Shown one piece after another: positions 1-8,111 of a stretch of 40,817 nucleotides of DNA; position 1 is the stretch's first letter; each line of letters starts with the position of its first letter. Origin of the DNA: JAFGJQ01 sp052034525 (GTDB lineage Bacteria; Planctomycetota; Phycisphaerae; UBA1845); contig JBPOIK010000099.1 of assembly GCA_052034525.1 (NCBI GenBank), positions 1-40,817 of the forward strand, written 5' to 3'. A program made the position numbers and the translations under genes. Below the pieces are notes generated by a model. That model was not told where the DNA came from, did no database searches, and saw only the letters and a list, made by a program, of their open reading frames with translations.

Positions 1-960
1 GACGCGGGCACGTCGGCCGCGGGGTGGACGCTTCGGTCAACCAGCAACGACTACACGGCCAACTTCGCGTTTGATTACAGCACGCGCGGCATCCCCTCGG
101 CGCCCCACTCCGTCGGGGGCAGCACCATCGGTCTGTATTTCGCCGTGAACAAGGATGCCACGCCTTCGCTCGAGGCCGTCAGCGCGTTCCCGATCGGCAA
201 GTCGTTCAGCGGCGACTTCGCGTTGAAGTTCGATATGTGGATGAACTACAACGGCGGGTCCGGCGGCGGGGCCGGTTCGACGGAGAACTTTACCGCCGGC
301 GTGAACCACTCCGGCACCCAGGTCGTCTGGCCGAACAACCCGTTGAGTGACGGGTTCTGGTTCACCACAACCGGCGAAGGCGGAGCGGCGGCGGATTACT
401 GCGCGTACATCGGTCCGACGCTGCAAGGCGCGGACACCGGCTACTACGCCGCCCAGCATGACGGCACCTACACGGCCCTGAACCACTTCAACGCCTTCTA
501 CCAGGCGTTGTTCCCGTCGCCGCCGTTCGAGACGCCCGGCGCGCCGGGGAAGCAGTGGGTGGAGGTGGAGATCAGCCGGATCAACGGCGTGACGGAGTGG
601 CGTCTGAACGGCACGAAGATCGCCGCGCATGCCGATGCGACCTATACCTCCGGCAACATCATGCTCGGTTATATGGATCTGTACACGTCCATCGCCAGTC
701 CGCCGCAGGACGCCTTCGTGGTGTACGACAACGTCCGGGTGATGGTGCCTCGTCCGGCGGCGGCCAAGGGCGACTGGAACGGTGACAGCGTCATCGATCT
801 GATCGACTACGTTGCGTTCGAGGACTGCCTCGGCGGACCGTCTCTGCCGCCTCAGCCGAGTCAGGCGGAATGTGGCAACGCGTGCCTGGACGCCTTTGAC
901 TTCGATCTGGACGGGGACGTGGACCTGGTAGACTGGTCGTATTTCCAGGAGGCGTACTGA
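1..960 (+). CDS. Secreted protein with LamG-like region and dockerin-like C-terminus (5' partial)
   Basis: The reading frame is open from the first base of the window, so the start lies upstream; 319 residues are visible. The first 240 or so are rich in Gly, Ser, Thr and aromatics and end in a segment (WRLNGTKIAAH, then DAFVVYDNVRVMVPRP) of the kind seen at the end of concanavalin/LamG-like beta-sandwich domains. From about residue 257 there are two EF-hand-like loops, GDWNGDSVIDLIDY and DFDLDGDVDLVDWSYF, separated by a loop with two cysteines; this is the usual shape of a dockerin type I-like calcium-binding pair and it ends the protein. No enzyme motif was seen. Likely exported and surface or extracellular, by family knowledge rather than by a visible signal peptide, which is outside the window. 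The function of the N-terminal part is unknown. Confidence 0.8.
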   Translation, partial: DAGTSAAGWTLRSTSNDYTANFAFDYSTRGIPSAPHSVGGSTIGLYFAVNKDATPSLEAVSAFPIGKSFSGDFALKFDMWMNYNGGSGGGAGSTENFTAGVNHSGTQVVWPNNPLSDGFWFTTTGEGGAAADYCAYIGPTLQGADTGYYAAQHDGTYTALNHFNAFYQALFPSPPFETPGAPGKQWVEVEISRINGVTEWRLNGTKIAAHADATYTSGNIMLGYMDLYTSIASPPQDAFVVYDNVRVMVPRPAAAKGDWNGDSVIDLIDYVAFEDCLGGPSLPPQPSQAECGNACLDAFDFDLDGDVDLVDWSYFQEAY

Positions 961-991
961 TCTCTGATCGATCCCGATCCGGATGAACCGC

Positions 992-1032
992 GCCCGCCCG
1001 TTTCCGCCGCCGCGGAAACGGGCGGGCTTTTT
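992..1032 (+). terminator. Rho-independent terminator after the dockerin protein gene
   Basis: A perfect 16-bp stem (992-1007 with 1012-1027, arm gcccgcccgtttccgc) closes on a four-base loop and is followed by five T residues. It begins 32 bases after the stop codon at 960. This is the strongest hairpin-plus-T-run seen in the window. Confidence 0.93.
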
Positions 1033-1251
1033 GTTCGGGAGTCTGAGGAATCGAGAGAACAAGGAATCGGCGGATCGAGCACGCGGACGGCGGCGCGGAG
1101 ACCGCCCGTTCTGCCAGATGCGATGCTCGGATCTTCTGCAGCTCCTCAGGCCGGCTGGAAATCGACCCCGCGTGGCGAAGGCGGCAGCATCGCGCCCCGT
1201 CCTCCTGAACCCTTCCGCTCCCCGCCTCCGTGCTTTCGTGCCTTCCTCCTT
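1033..1251. other. Non-coding spacer
   Basis: No gene was recognised. Around 1040-1080 there are GGAATCGAG/GGATCGAG-like words that resemble degenerate copies of the 8-bp unit arrayed at 16715-16906. The last 60 bases are C/T-rich. The frame of the downstream gene is open through part of this stretch, but the translated residues look like low-complexity noise and the promoter at 1252-1281 argues that they are not translated. Confidence 0.5.
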
Positions 1252-1281
1252 TTGCCTTTTCTTCCCCGTTCCCGCTACAAT
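1252..1281 (+). promoter_or_regulatory. Promoter giving a nearly leaderless mRNA for the spermidine-synthase-like gene
   Basis: TTGCCT at 1252-1257 and TACAAT at 1276-1281 are separated by 18 bases. The -10 box ends only nine bases before the ATG at 1291, so transcription should start about two or three bases before the start codon. No Shine-Dalgarno sequence precedes that ATG. The leaderless state is inferred from this spacing. Confidence 0.6.
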
Positions 1282-1290
1282 CCACACCCG

Positions 1291-3855
1291 ATGAATCGCC
1301 GCCTTTGGCTTCTCTATGTCTGCTTCCTGGTCTCCGGCGCCTCGGCCCTGATCTACCAGATCGTCTGGCAGCGGATGCTCACGCTGGTGTTCGGAGTCAC
1401 GACTTTCAGCGTGGCGGCCGTGGTATCCGCCTTTCTGGCCGGCCAGGCCCTGGGCGCCCGGGTGTTCGGCGGCCCGGTCGATCGCAGCCGGCGGCCGGTG
1501 CATTTCTACGCGGGAATCGAATTGGGGATCGGCCTGCTGGGACTGCTCAGTGCCTGGATGGTTCCGTCGATTCTGGAAGCATTCATCGCCGTTTACCGCA
1601 CGCTCGCCCCGGGCTGGTTCGGCTCCAACCTGATCCGTTTCGGGCTGACCTTCGTGGCGGTCGGCATTCCCAGCACACTGATCGGCGCTACGGCCCCGGC
1701 CATGGCCCGGCTCGTCTCGCGCTGGGCCGGTTCCATCGGAGTGGGTTTCGGTCGGTTCTACGCCGTGAACACCGTCGGGGCGGTGCTGGGCGCCGCCCTG
1801 GCCGGCTTCGTCCTGATCCGCCAGATCGGCGTACACAGCACTCTGCTCTGCGCCGTTGCGGGCAATGCACTGGTCGTGGCGCTGGCCCTGCTGGCGGCGC
1901 GCCTGAGCCGGGATCCGGCTGCGGAATCGCCGGCCCCGGCGGGCCCATCCGCCGGCGGGACGATTCCCCTGGATTCACGGAGTCGCTTCGCCCTGGCCGT
2001 TGCCGCCGTGGCGGGCTTTGTGGCCCTGGCCTACGAGATCGTCTGGGTCCGACTGCTGGCGGTATTCACGCTCAACAGCGTCTACGTGTTCACAATGATC
2101 CTGACGGTGTACCTGACCGGACTGGCCGTCGGGTCCGCCCTGGCCGCCCGCCTGCTGCGGCGGGGGACAGACCCCGTCCGCGCCCTGGTGCTCGTGCAGT
2201 TGGGTCTGGCTCTGTTCGCCCCGTTGACCATCGCGGCGGCCCCGGCGGCCATCGGCGTGAACATCATGCAGACCGACGCTTCAGAAACGTGGATTTTCGG
2301 CATGGAATACGTCATGGCCCTGGGCGTGGCGCTGCTGCCGGGCGTTTTGATCGGCATGACGCTCCCCCTGTTGGCGGGGGTGTTCCGTGTCTCCGTTTCG
2401 CAGGCCGGTGCGGTGGTGGGAAAGCTCTATGCCTGGAACGCGGTGGGCACGATCGCCGGCACCACGGCTACGGGGCTGCTCCTGATTCCCTTCCTCGGGC
2501 TGAGGGGCACGCTGCTCGGGCTGGCCGCCTGCAATGTACTGATCGCGGCCGCGGCGGACAGAATGGCCGATCGCCGGTCGATCGGCGGATGCACCCACAC
2601 GCTGGCGGGAGCGGGCGTCTTCGCCCTGCTCGTGGCGTTCGTTCCGGGCCATGTCCGTTTCTATCGACCCTCGCCCCTGCCCGACGAGATCATCCTGACC
2701 TACGCGGAGGGCCCCCACGCGACCGTCCATGTGGCGCAGTATGGCCTGGGCGCGGACTCGTACCGCATCCTGTATGTCGACAGCAAGTCCGTGGCCGGCA
2801 CGTACGACCAGATCGTCACCGACCAGAAGATGCTGGCCCACCTGCCGCTGCTGCTCCACCCAAATCCGGAGCGATCGCTCACCGTCGGTTTCGGCACGGG
2901 GGGCACGTCCTACTCCATGACGCTTCACGGCATCACGGTTCACTGCGTGGAGATCGAGCCCTGCGTTCCCCGCACCTGTCGGCTGTTTGAATCGGAAAAC
3001 TTCGGCCTGGTCGGTCCCGACCGCGATGCCGGCCTGTTTCGCCTCATTCTCGACGATGCCCGGGCCTGGCTCCACGTCGCTCCGGATCCGTACGATGTGA
3101 TCGTCACCGACATCACCAGTATCCAGTACCGCGACAACGGCAATCTGTACACCGCGGAATACTTCCGGCTCATGAAGGACCGCCTGGCCGGCGGAGGGCT
3201 GGCCGTGGCCTGGGTGCCCATCAGCGGGATCACCCCCGATCAGCTCAAGGTGCTGATCCGCACGTTCGTGGCCGTGTACCCCCACGCGTCGGCCTGGTAC
3301 ATGATCAATACGCCGACGGATTTCGTCATTCTCGTCGGCGGCGCCGAGCGGCTGACCCTGGATCTCCACGACATGGCCCAACGTATGAACCGGGCGATGG
3401 TGCGGCGTGATCTGGACCGCATCGGGCTGGCCGACGCATACAAACTGACCGCCTGCCTGCTGCTGGCCGAGGACGACCTCCGGCGCTACGCCGGGGACGG
3501 TCCGATCCACACAGATGATCGCCCCATTCTCGACTACATGACGCACGCCAGTCCGTACCGGAACACATTGTCGGCGAATCTTCGCGAAATGCTGCGGCAG
3601 CACAGCAACGCCGCCGCATTTGTCTCTCGTTGGCCGGAAGAGCCTTCGGCGGAACGGGCGATCGAGAAATGGAACCGCTGGTACGCGGCCGCCCGCCATC
3701 TCATGGAGGGGTTCGCCTGGCTCATGGATGAGAACGCCGATCGACTCGCACAGATGCGGACGTCGTACGAGGCGGCCGTCGAGTGCGTGCCGGAGGACGC
3801 CGGATCGCGCGCCCTGCTCGACGGGCTGCCGGGCGACGGACGAACCGGAGAGTAA
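1291..3855 (+). CDS. Membrane-embedded spermidine synthase-like protein (fused transporter-like and methyltransferase-fold domains)
   Basis: 854 residues. The N-terminal half is a chain of hydrophobic helices built as two related blocks, starting SGASALIYQIVWQRML (near residue 11) and AGFVALAYEIVWVRLL (near 238), which is the signature of the membrane part of fused MFS/spermidine synthases. From about residue 529 follows a Rossmann-type domain: LTVGFGTGGT (nucleotide-binding glycine loop), VEIEP, then DPYDVIVTDITSI, as in the spermidine synthase fold. Aminopropyl transfer has not been shown for most such fusions, so the substrate is unknown. About 110 extra residues close the protein. Start: an upstream in-frame ATG at 1123 would add a low-complexity leader; ATG 1291 is preferred because a well-formed promoter ends nine bases before it. 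The gene converges on cydB with 71 bases between stops. Confidence 0.85.
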   Translation: MNRRLWLLYVCFLVSGASALIYQIVWQRMLTLVFGVTTFSVAAVVSAFLAGQALGARVFGGPVDRSRRPVHFYAGIELGIGLLGLLSAWMVPSILEAFIAVYRTLAPGWFGSNLIRFGLTFVAVGIPSTLIGATAPAMARLVSRWAGSIGVGFGRFYAVNTVGAVLGAALAGFVLIRQIGVHSTLLCAVAGNALVVALALLAARLSRDPAAESPAPAGPSAGGTIPLDSRSRFALAVAAVAGFVALAYEIVWVRLLAVFTLNSVYVFTMILTVYLTGLAVGSALAARLLRRGTDPVRALVLVQLGLALFAPLTIAAAPAAIGVNIMQTDASETWIFGMEYVMALGVALLPGVLIGMTLPLLAGVFRVSVSQAGAVVGKLYAWNAVGTIAGTTATGLLLIPFLGLRGTLLGLAACNVLIAAAADRMADRRSIGGCTHTLAGAGVFALLVAFVPGHVRFYRPSPLPDEIILTYAEGPHATVHVAQYGLGADSYRILYVDSKSVAGTYDQIVTDQKMLAHLPLLLHPNPERSLTVGFGTGGTSYSMTLHGITVHCVEIEPCVPRTCRLFESENFGLVGPDRDAGLFRLILDDARAWLHVAPDPYDVIVTDITSIQYRDNGNLYTAEYFRLMKDRLAGGGLAVAWVPISGITPDQLKVLIRTFVAVYPHASAWYMINTPTDFVILVGGAERLTLDLHDMAQRMNRAMVRRDLDRIGLADAYKLTACLLLAEDDLRRYAGDGPIHTDDRPILDYMTHASPYRNTLSANLREMLRQHSNAAAFVSRWPEEPSAERAIEKWNRWYAAARHLMEGFAWLMDENADRLAQMRTSYEAAVECVPEDAGSRALLDGLPGDGRTGE

Positions 3856-3926
3856 GCGGCGAGGCGATCACGCGGGCAATGCGGTCCGCCAGGTCTTCCC
3901 GCGTGGATCTCTCTCGGCCCCTCTTT

Positions 3927-4958
3927 TCAGTAGCCGGAAGCCTCCAGCTTCACCTTGCCGCGGAAGACCCGGTAGACCATCGCCGTGTATGCCAGCACGA
4001 AGGGCATGCCGATGGCCACGAAGACGGCCATGATGGCCAGCGTCCGGGGGGAGGAGGCGGCGGTGTAGATGGTCAGGTTGTACGCGGGGTTCAGGCTGGA
4101 GACGACCAGATTCGGATACAGGGCCGCTCCGAACAGGAACACCAGGGCCGCGATGCAGCAGCACGACGAGAAGAAGGCCTGGCCCGGCCGGCATCGCTGG
4201 ATGCACCGCGGAATGTTCGCGATGGCCGCCACGTTCAGGATGGCGACGACCCCGAGCCACGGATGGTGGCGGAAGTTCCCGGTGGCCGAAGGGACGGCGA
4301 TGATGGACACCACGGAGGTCACCACGAACAACGCGGCGAACACCAGGAAGGATCGCCACACCCAGCCATGCACGCGCTGTTGCAGGTCGCCTTCGGTTTT
4401 GAGGTACAGGTAAATCGCCCCGTGCATCGCAAACAGCGACACGGCGAACAGGCCGACCAGGATGGGGTACGGCCCAAGCAGATCCAGGAAGGAGCCGGCA
4501 TAATTCATGGTCGCGTCCACCTTCAGGCCGCGAATGGCGTTGCCTGTGGCCACGCCGAACAGCACGACGGCCACCGTACTGGCGCCGCAGAAGCAGGCAT
4601 CAAACAGGCCCCGCCAGCGCGGCGAATCCAGCTTGCCGCGGAACTCCATGGCCACCGCCCGGAGAATCAGAGCAAACAGCAGCAGCATGAAGGCCAGGTA
4701 GAACGCGGAGAACACGGTCGCGTACACATGGGGAAAGGCCGCGAACATCGCCCCGCCGAAGACAATCAGCCACACCTCGTTCGCATCCCAGACCGGGCCG
4801 ATGGAGTTCATGAGAATCCGCCGGTCGCCGTCCGAGCGGGCAAACAGGTGCAACATGCCCACGCCCAGGTCGAACCCGTCCAGCACGGCGTAGCCGGCGA
4901 GCAGCACGCCCATGAGGACAAACCAGAGGTGATTGAGGTCCCACACGGTGTCGAGCAT
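3927..4958 (-). CDS. cydB: Cytochrome bd quinol oxidase subunit II
   Basis: 343 residues, mostly hydrophobic helices, near the usual length for CydB. The N-terminus NHLWFVLMGVLLAGYAVLDG followed by FDLGVGML is the family signature; VWDANEVWLIVFGGAMFAAF is also characteristic. Subunit II supports the haem-bearing subunit I in the inner membrane, where the pair oxidises quinol and reduces oxygen to water with high oxygen affinity. The ATG begins one base after the cydA stop (TGA-C-ATG), so translation is probably coupled. No small CydX-like subunit was found in the 71 bases that follow. Confidence 0.96.
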   Translation of the reverse strand: MLDTVWDLNHLWFVLMGVLLAGYAVLDGFDLGVGMLHLFARSDGDRRILMNSIGPVWDANEVWLIVFGGAMFAAFPHVYATVFSAFYLAFMLLLFALILRAVAMEFRGKLDSPRWRGLFDACFCGASTVAVVLFGVATGNAIRGLKVDATMNYAGSFLDLLGPYPILVGLFAVSLFAMHGAIYLYLKTEGDLQQRVHGWVWRSFLVFAALFVVTSVVSIIAVPSATGNFRHHPWLGVVAILNVAAIANIPRCIQRCRPGQAFFSSCCCIAALVFLFGAALYPNLVVSSLNPAYNLTIYTAASSPRTLAIMAVFVAIGMPFVLAYTAMVYRVFRGKVKLEASGY

Positions 4959-4959
4959 G

Positions 4960-6372
4960 TCAGGGGTTCCTCCGCGAGCCGCCGGTGGGTATGGTCACCG
5001 CGCCTCCGGCGTCGGACGCCGGGTCGGGTGGCATCGGTCCGGGCCCCTGGCGGATGGTGCGGCTCAGTACGAAGATCCAGGCGACAAACAGCAATGCGTA
5101 GATGATGCCGAACAGGATGATGGAGGTCAGAACCTGCGCGGCGGGGACCGAAGGAGAATAGGCCTCGCTGATGCGAAGCTCGCCCCAGACAATCCAGGGT
5201 TGCCGGCCCACCTCGGCGGCCACCCAGCCGAACTGGTTGGCGAACACCGGCCCGATGACGGCGACGACGAAGAGCATCATCAGCCATCGCTTCTGAAAAA
5301 GCGTTCCGCGCAGACGCAACAGCACGGCAAACAACGTCAGCGCGATGAAGAACGTCCCCAGCCCCACCATGACGTGGTACGTCTGGAATGCCAGGGCCAC
5401 CGGCGGCCAGTCGGCCGGGGGAAACTCATCCAGCCCCGTGACCGGCTTCCGGAAGTCGCCGTGCAGCAGAAAGCTCAGGCCCCCGGGCATGGCCAGGCCG
5501 TACCGGACCGTCCGCGACTCGGTGTCGGGCATTCCGAAGAGGTAGAGCGGGGCCCCGCTCTGCCCGGTGTGAAAGTGCGCTTCAAACGCGGCCAGCTTGG
5601 GCGGCTGCGTTTCGTAGACGTTGCAGGCCTGCAGGTGTCCGGAAAAGAGGATGGCCAGGGATGTCGCCGCCGCCACCCCCAGCGCGATCGTGAACGTTTT
5701 CTGAGAAATCGCCACGTACCGGCGCTTGAGAATGTAGTACGCCGAAACGCTCATCATGAAGAACGCCCCCATGATGAAACAACCCAGCAGGGCATGGGTC
5801 AGACGATGCGCGAACGACGGGTTGAACACCACCGCCCAGAAGTCCGTGATCTCGGCCCGGCGGAACAGGTGTTCGCCGATCTTCTGCGTCACGACGTGAT
5901 AACCGGTCGGCGTCTGCTGCCACGAGTTGGCCACGATGATCCAGACGGCCGAGAGCATCGAGCCCAGGGCCACCATGATCGTGGAGAAGAAGTGCATACG
6001 CGCAGACACGCGGTCCCATCCGAAGACCAGAATGGCCAGGAACCCGGATTCCAGGAAGAACGCGAAAATGCCCTCGGCGGCCAGCGCCGGTCCGAACACG
6101 TCGCCGACGAAACGCGAATAAACGGCCCAGTTCGTTCCGAACTGGAACTCCATGACGATCCCGGTGGCGACGCCGACGGCGAAGTTCAGGGCGAAGATTC
6201 TCGTCCAGAAACGGGCCATCGCTTCGTACTGCTTGTTGCCGGTCCGCAGGTAGAGCCCTTCCAGGATGACCATGAGCACGCCGAGCCCGATGGTCAGCGG
6301 CGGGAAGAGGTAGTGGAACATGATGGTCAGCGCGAACTGGAGCCGGGCGAGGATCTCCACGTCAAGCGACAT
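4960..6372 (-). CDS. cydA: Cytochrome bd quinol oxidase subunit I
   Basis: 470 residues, shorter than the E. coli protein (about 520) and typical of the short-Q-loop, CioA-like group. His20 in the segment MFHYLFPP matches the conserved high-spin haem ligand near the N-terminus; the low-spin haem methionine is expected in HVMVGLG. The quinol-loop motif GRQPWIVWGELR is intact. These features support an active oxidase. A GGAGGG ribosome site sits about nine bases before ATG 6372, and a good promoter lies at 6460-6488 on the same strand. The gene is first in a two-gene cydAB operon. Cyanide insensitivity, often linked to the short Q loop, is only a possibility here. Confidence 0.96.
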   Translation of the reverse strand: MSLDVEILARLQFALTIMFHYLFPPLTIGLGVLMVILEGLYLRTGNKQYEAMARFWTRIFALNFAVGVATGIVMEFQFGTNWAVYSRFVGDVFGPALAAEGIFAFFLESGFLAILVFGWDRVSARMHFFSTIMVALGSMLSAVWIIVANSWQQTPTGYHVVTQKIGEHLFRRAEITDFWAVVFNPSFAHRLTHALLGCFIMGAFFMMSVSAYYILKRRYVAISQKTFTIALGVAAATSLAILFSGHLQACNVYETQPPKLAAFEAHFHTGQSGAPLYLFGMPDTESRTVRYGLAMPGGLSFLLHGDFRKPVTGLDEFPPADWPPVALAFQTYHVMVGLGTFFIALTLFAVLLRLRGTLFQKRWLMMLFVVAVIGPVFANQFGWVAAEVGRQPWIVWGELRISEAYSPSVPAAQVLTSIILFGIIYALLFVAWIFVLSRTIRQGPGPMPPDPASDAGGAVTIPTGGSRRNP

Positions 6373-6459
6373 GCGTGTGGCCCTCCGGGCGGATTCTCGT
6401 TCCGCGGTGCCGGCCGCCGGGACGCCTGCCGGCCCGCGTCGACCGTCGTCACGGGCCGC

Positions 6460-6488
6460 ATTTCAGGGTCGCCGCCGCGGCGTGTCAA
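6460..6488 (-). promoter_or_regulatory. Promoter of cydAB
   Basis: Read on the minus strand, TTGACA (6488-6483) and TGAAAT (6465-6460) are 17 bases apart. The -35 is a perfect consensus match and the -10 matches five of six bases to TANAAT-type boxes less well at position two. It lies 87 bases before the cydA ATG and just beyond the stop of the SDR gene, indicating cydAB is a separate transcription unit. Confidence 0.6.
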
Positions 6489-6523
6489 GTGGCCATGCCC
6501 GGGCCCGACCCGCGCCGTCTCCG

Positions 6524-7318
6524 CTACGACAACCCGCGGCACAGACCGCCATCCACGGGCAGCGACACCCCGGTGACGTAGCTGGCCGCCTCGGAACAGA
6601 GAAACGCCACCACGCGTCCCAGTTCGATCGGCTCGCCGAATCGTCGCAGCGGGATGGCGGCCTCGCGCTGCCGGAGAAGGTTCTCGGGCGTGGTGCCCTG
6701 CTCGGCGGCCCAGCGGGAAAGCAGATCGCGGTGGCGCTGCGTGAGGTACGAACCCGGACATACGGCGTTGACCAGGATGTTGTCCGCGCCCACTTCCCGC
6801 GACAGGGATTTGAGAAACCCGTGAACGGCCGGGCGCAGGGCGTTCGACAGCGTCAGCCCGTCGATCGGCTCGCGCGCGGATGTGGACGTGATGGCCACGA
6901 TGCGGCCCCACCGTTGGCGTCGCATATAGGGGACGGCGGCACGGCACAGCGTCACCACGCTGCGGAGAGTCAGCTCGAAACCGTGCTGCCACTGCTCGTC
7001 GCTCAGATCAAGCGGCTGGCCGAAAGGCGGGCCTCCGGCGTTGCAGACCAGAATGTCAAGCCGGTCGCCGAAGTGCTCCGTCGCGCGGGCGACACATGCT
7101 GGAATGTCCTCCAGGCGGGTGACGTCGCACGGAACGGCCAGTACGGGCGCGCCGGTCCGGTCGAGCAGTTCCCGGGCCGCCGCATCCAGCACTTGCGGTC
7201 TGCGGGCCGCAATGGCCAGGCGAGCGCCTTCTTCGGCCAGAGCCCGGGCAACGGCGAATCCCAGCCCTTCACTGGCTCCGGTAACCAGAGCCACCCGATC
7301 GCGAATGCCAAGGTCCAT
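6524..7318 (-). CDS. Short-chain dehydrogenase/reductase with altered catalytic site
   Basis: 264 residues, normal length for a classical SDR. The NAD(P)-binding loop TGASEGLG (13-20) and the NAG motif (CNAGG, 92-96) are present, and the C-terminus YVTGVSLPVDGG is the usual FabG-like ending. The active site is unusual: where YxxxK is expected the sequence is SNALR (158-162), so the catalytic Tyr and Lys appear as Ser and Arg, while Ser145 is retained. FabG-like relatives with a LSNxxR segment exist, so this may be a divergent subfamily rather than a dead enzyme. Substrate unknown. The start is fixed by a GCAGGAG ribosome site eight bases before ATG 7318. Confidence 0.85.
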   Translation of the reverse strand: MDLGIRDRVALVTGASEGLGFAVARALAEEGARLAIAARRPQVLDAAARELLDRTGAPVLAVPCDVTRLEDIPACVARATEHFGDRLDILVCNAGGPPFGQPLDLSDEQWQHGFELTLRSVVTLCRAAVPYMRRQRWGRIVAITSTSAREPIDGLTLSNALRPAVHGFLKSLSREVGADNILVNAVCPGSYLTQRHRDLLSRWAAEQGTTPENLLRQREAAIPLRRFGEPIELGRVVAFLCSEAASYVTGVSLPVDGGLCRGLS

Positions 7319-7401
7319 ATGTAGCGCTCCTGCAAGGTGCCGTCCGTCTGTGTTCGCCAGTCCGGCCCCCGTGAGCCGCCGGGGGCCGCGTTGGATCCTT
7401 C

Positions 7402-7429
7402 ACTGTATGCGCCGCCGCGTGATGGGCAA
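7402..7429 (-). promoter_or_regulatory. Probable promoter of the SDR gene
   Basis: On the minus strand TTGCCC (7429-7424) and TACAGT (7407-7402) are 16 bases apart. The -10 matches the consensus at four of six positions. A start near 7395 would give a leader of about 75 bases. Confidence 0.4.
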
Positions 7430-7474
7430 TGGTTCTCGGACGCGGCGAAGGCAGGGTTATCCGGTCGGCAGAGT

Positions 7475-7503
7475 TTGCCCGCAGGTGGATCGTATCTTAG
7501 ACT
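7475..7503 (+). promoter_or_regulatory. Probable promoter of the small zinc-ribbon gene
   Basis: TTGCCC (7475-7480) and TAGACT (7498-7503) with a 17-base spacer, 65 bases before ATG 7569. The -35 variant TTGCCC/T recurs at 1252, 7424 and 13286 in this window. Confidence 0.45.
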
Positions 7504-7568
7504 ATACGCACTGGGAGCACGACCACGCTTGGATATCCCGCCACCTTCGGGGATTGAGGGTAAAGGCC

Positions 7569-7742
7569 ATGTCGCAAGTACCCTGCGCAAACTGCGGGCG
7601 CCTGACCACAGGCCGGAGTGAAGATCGGGTTAGCGGACGCATCGTCGCGCTCTGCGAGAAGTGCAACGACTCTTCCCGGCGAATGTGGTTCATGCTGCTT
7701 GCCCTCACGGCGGCTATTGTCTGCTTGATGCAGAACGTCTGA
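7569..7742 (+). CDS. Small membrane protein with zinc-ribbon-like cysteines
   Basis: 57 residues. Two CxxC pairs (Cys6/Cys9 in CANC, Cys29/Cys32 in CEKC) are spaced as in a small zinc ribbon, and residues 39-54 form one hydrophobic segment (MWFMLLALTAAIVCLM) that could anchor it in the membrane. A plausible promoter stands at 7475-7503 and purine-rich GAGGG/AAGG words precede the ATG. It sits between the divergent SDR gene and the LptD-like gene. No known family was recognised; a longer upstream reading frame exists but begins in non-coding-looking sequence. The pairing of paired cysteines with a membrane helix is the main support that it is real. Confidence 0.55.
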   Translation: MSQVPCANCGRLTTGRSEDRVSGRIVALCEKCNDSSRRMWFMLLALTAAIVCLMQNV

Positions 7743-7994
7743 CCTGTTGGGAGTTGGACTTACCCGTCGCGCCCCGCGGCGGAGCGAGACCCCGCGAGGC
7801 AACGCACGATCATCTCGAAGCGTGTGGGCACGTGACCGCCATCTGCGGCACGTGCCCCTGGCTTTTTTACGCCCGGCGAGGGTCCGCGTCGCGGACGCGA
7901 ATGACCGAGCGGCCCGCCCGTCCGCGTTCCGGTCCCGAACCCAGGACGGCGCCCCGCTGGACCTGGGGTGACATAGCCGTCGTACGCCTCCCGA
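7743..7994. other. Non-coding spacer, nothing recognised
   Basis: About 250 GC-rich bases between the small zinc-ribbon gene and the promoter of the LptD-like gene. No convincing gene, terminator or repeat was seen; short open frames here have no supported start or family resemblance. Confidence 0.5.
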
Positions 7995-8022
7995 TTGACA
8001 CCTCCCGGGGGCGGTCTATACT
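7995..8022 (+). promoter_or_regulatory. Promoter of the LptD-RND cluster
   Basis: TTGACA (7995-8000) and TATACT (8017-8022) with a 16-base spacer: a perfect -35 and a five-of-six -10. Predicted leader of about 83 bases to ATG 8112. This is among the best promoter matches in the window. Confidence 0.72.
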
Positions 8023-8111
8023 GAGCCGCAGTTTTGGCTCCGGGACGTCAATCGGCGTGGAGGTCCCGGTCTGGCGTAGATTCGCCGCAGCGCGGTGTTC
8101 GGCGAACTCTC

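Noticed and set aside
1123..1290. N-terminal extension of the spermidine-synthase-like protein
   Set aside because: In-frame but Pro/Arg-rich, unlike the family, and upstream of a convincing promoter.
37..1836. Long minus-strand open frame opposite the dockerin and spermidine-synthase-like genes
   Set aside because: Arg/Gly/Pro-rich low-complexity translation that overlaps two well-supported genes; a by-product of high GC.
2281..3699. 472-codon minus-strand open frame
   Set aside because: Entirely opposite the methyltransferase-like part of a recognised gene, with no family resemblance.
3856..3926. Terminator between the convergent spermidine-synthase-like and cydB genes
   Set aside because: Only CGCGGG/CCCGCG arms with a 21-base loop and no T run; too weak to call.
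4933..6576. 547-codon plus-strand open frame opposite cydA
   Set aside because: His/Arg/Gln-rich shadow; cydA carries clear family motifs on the other strand.
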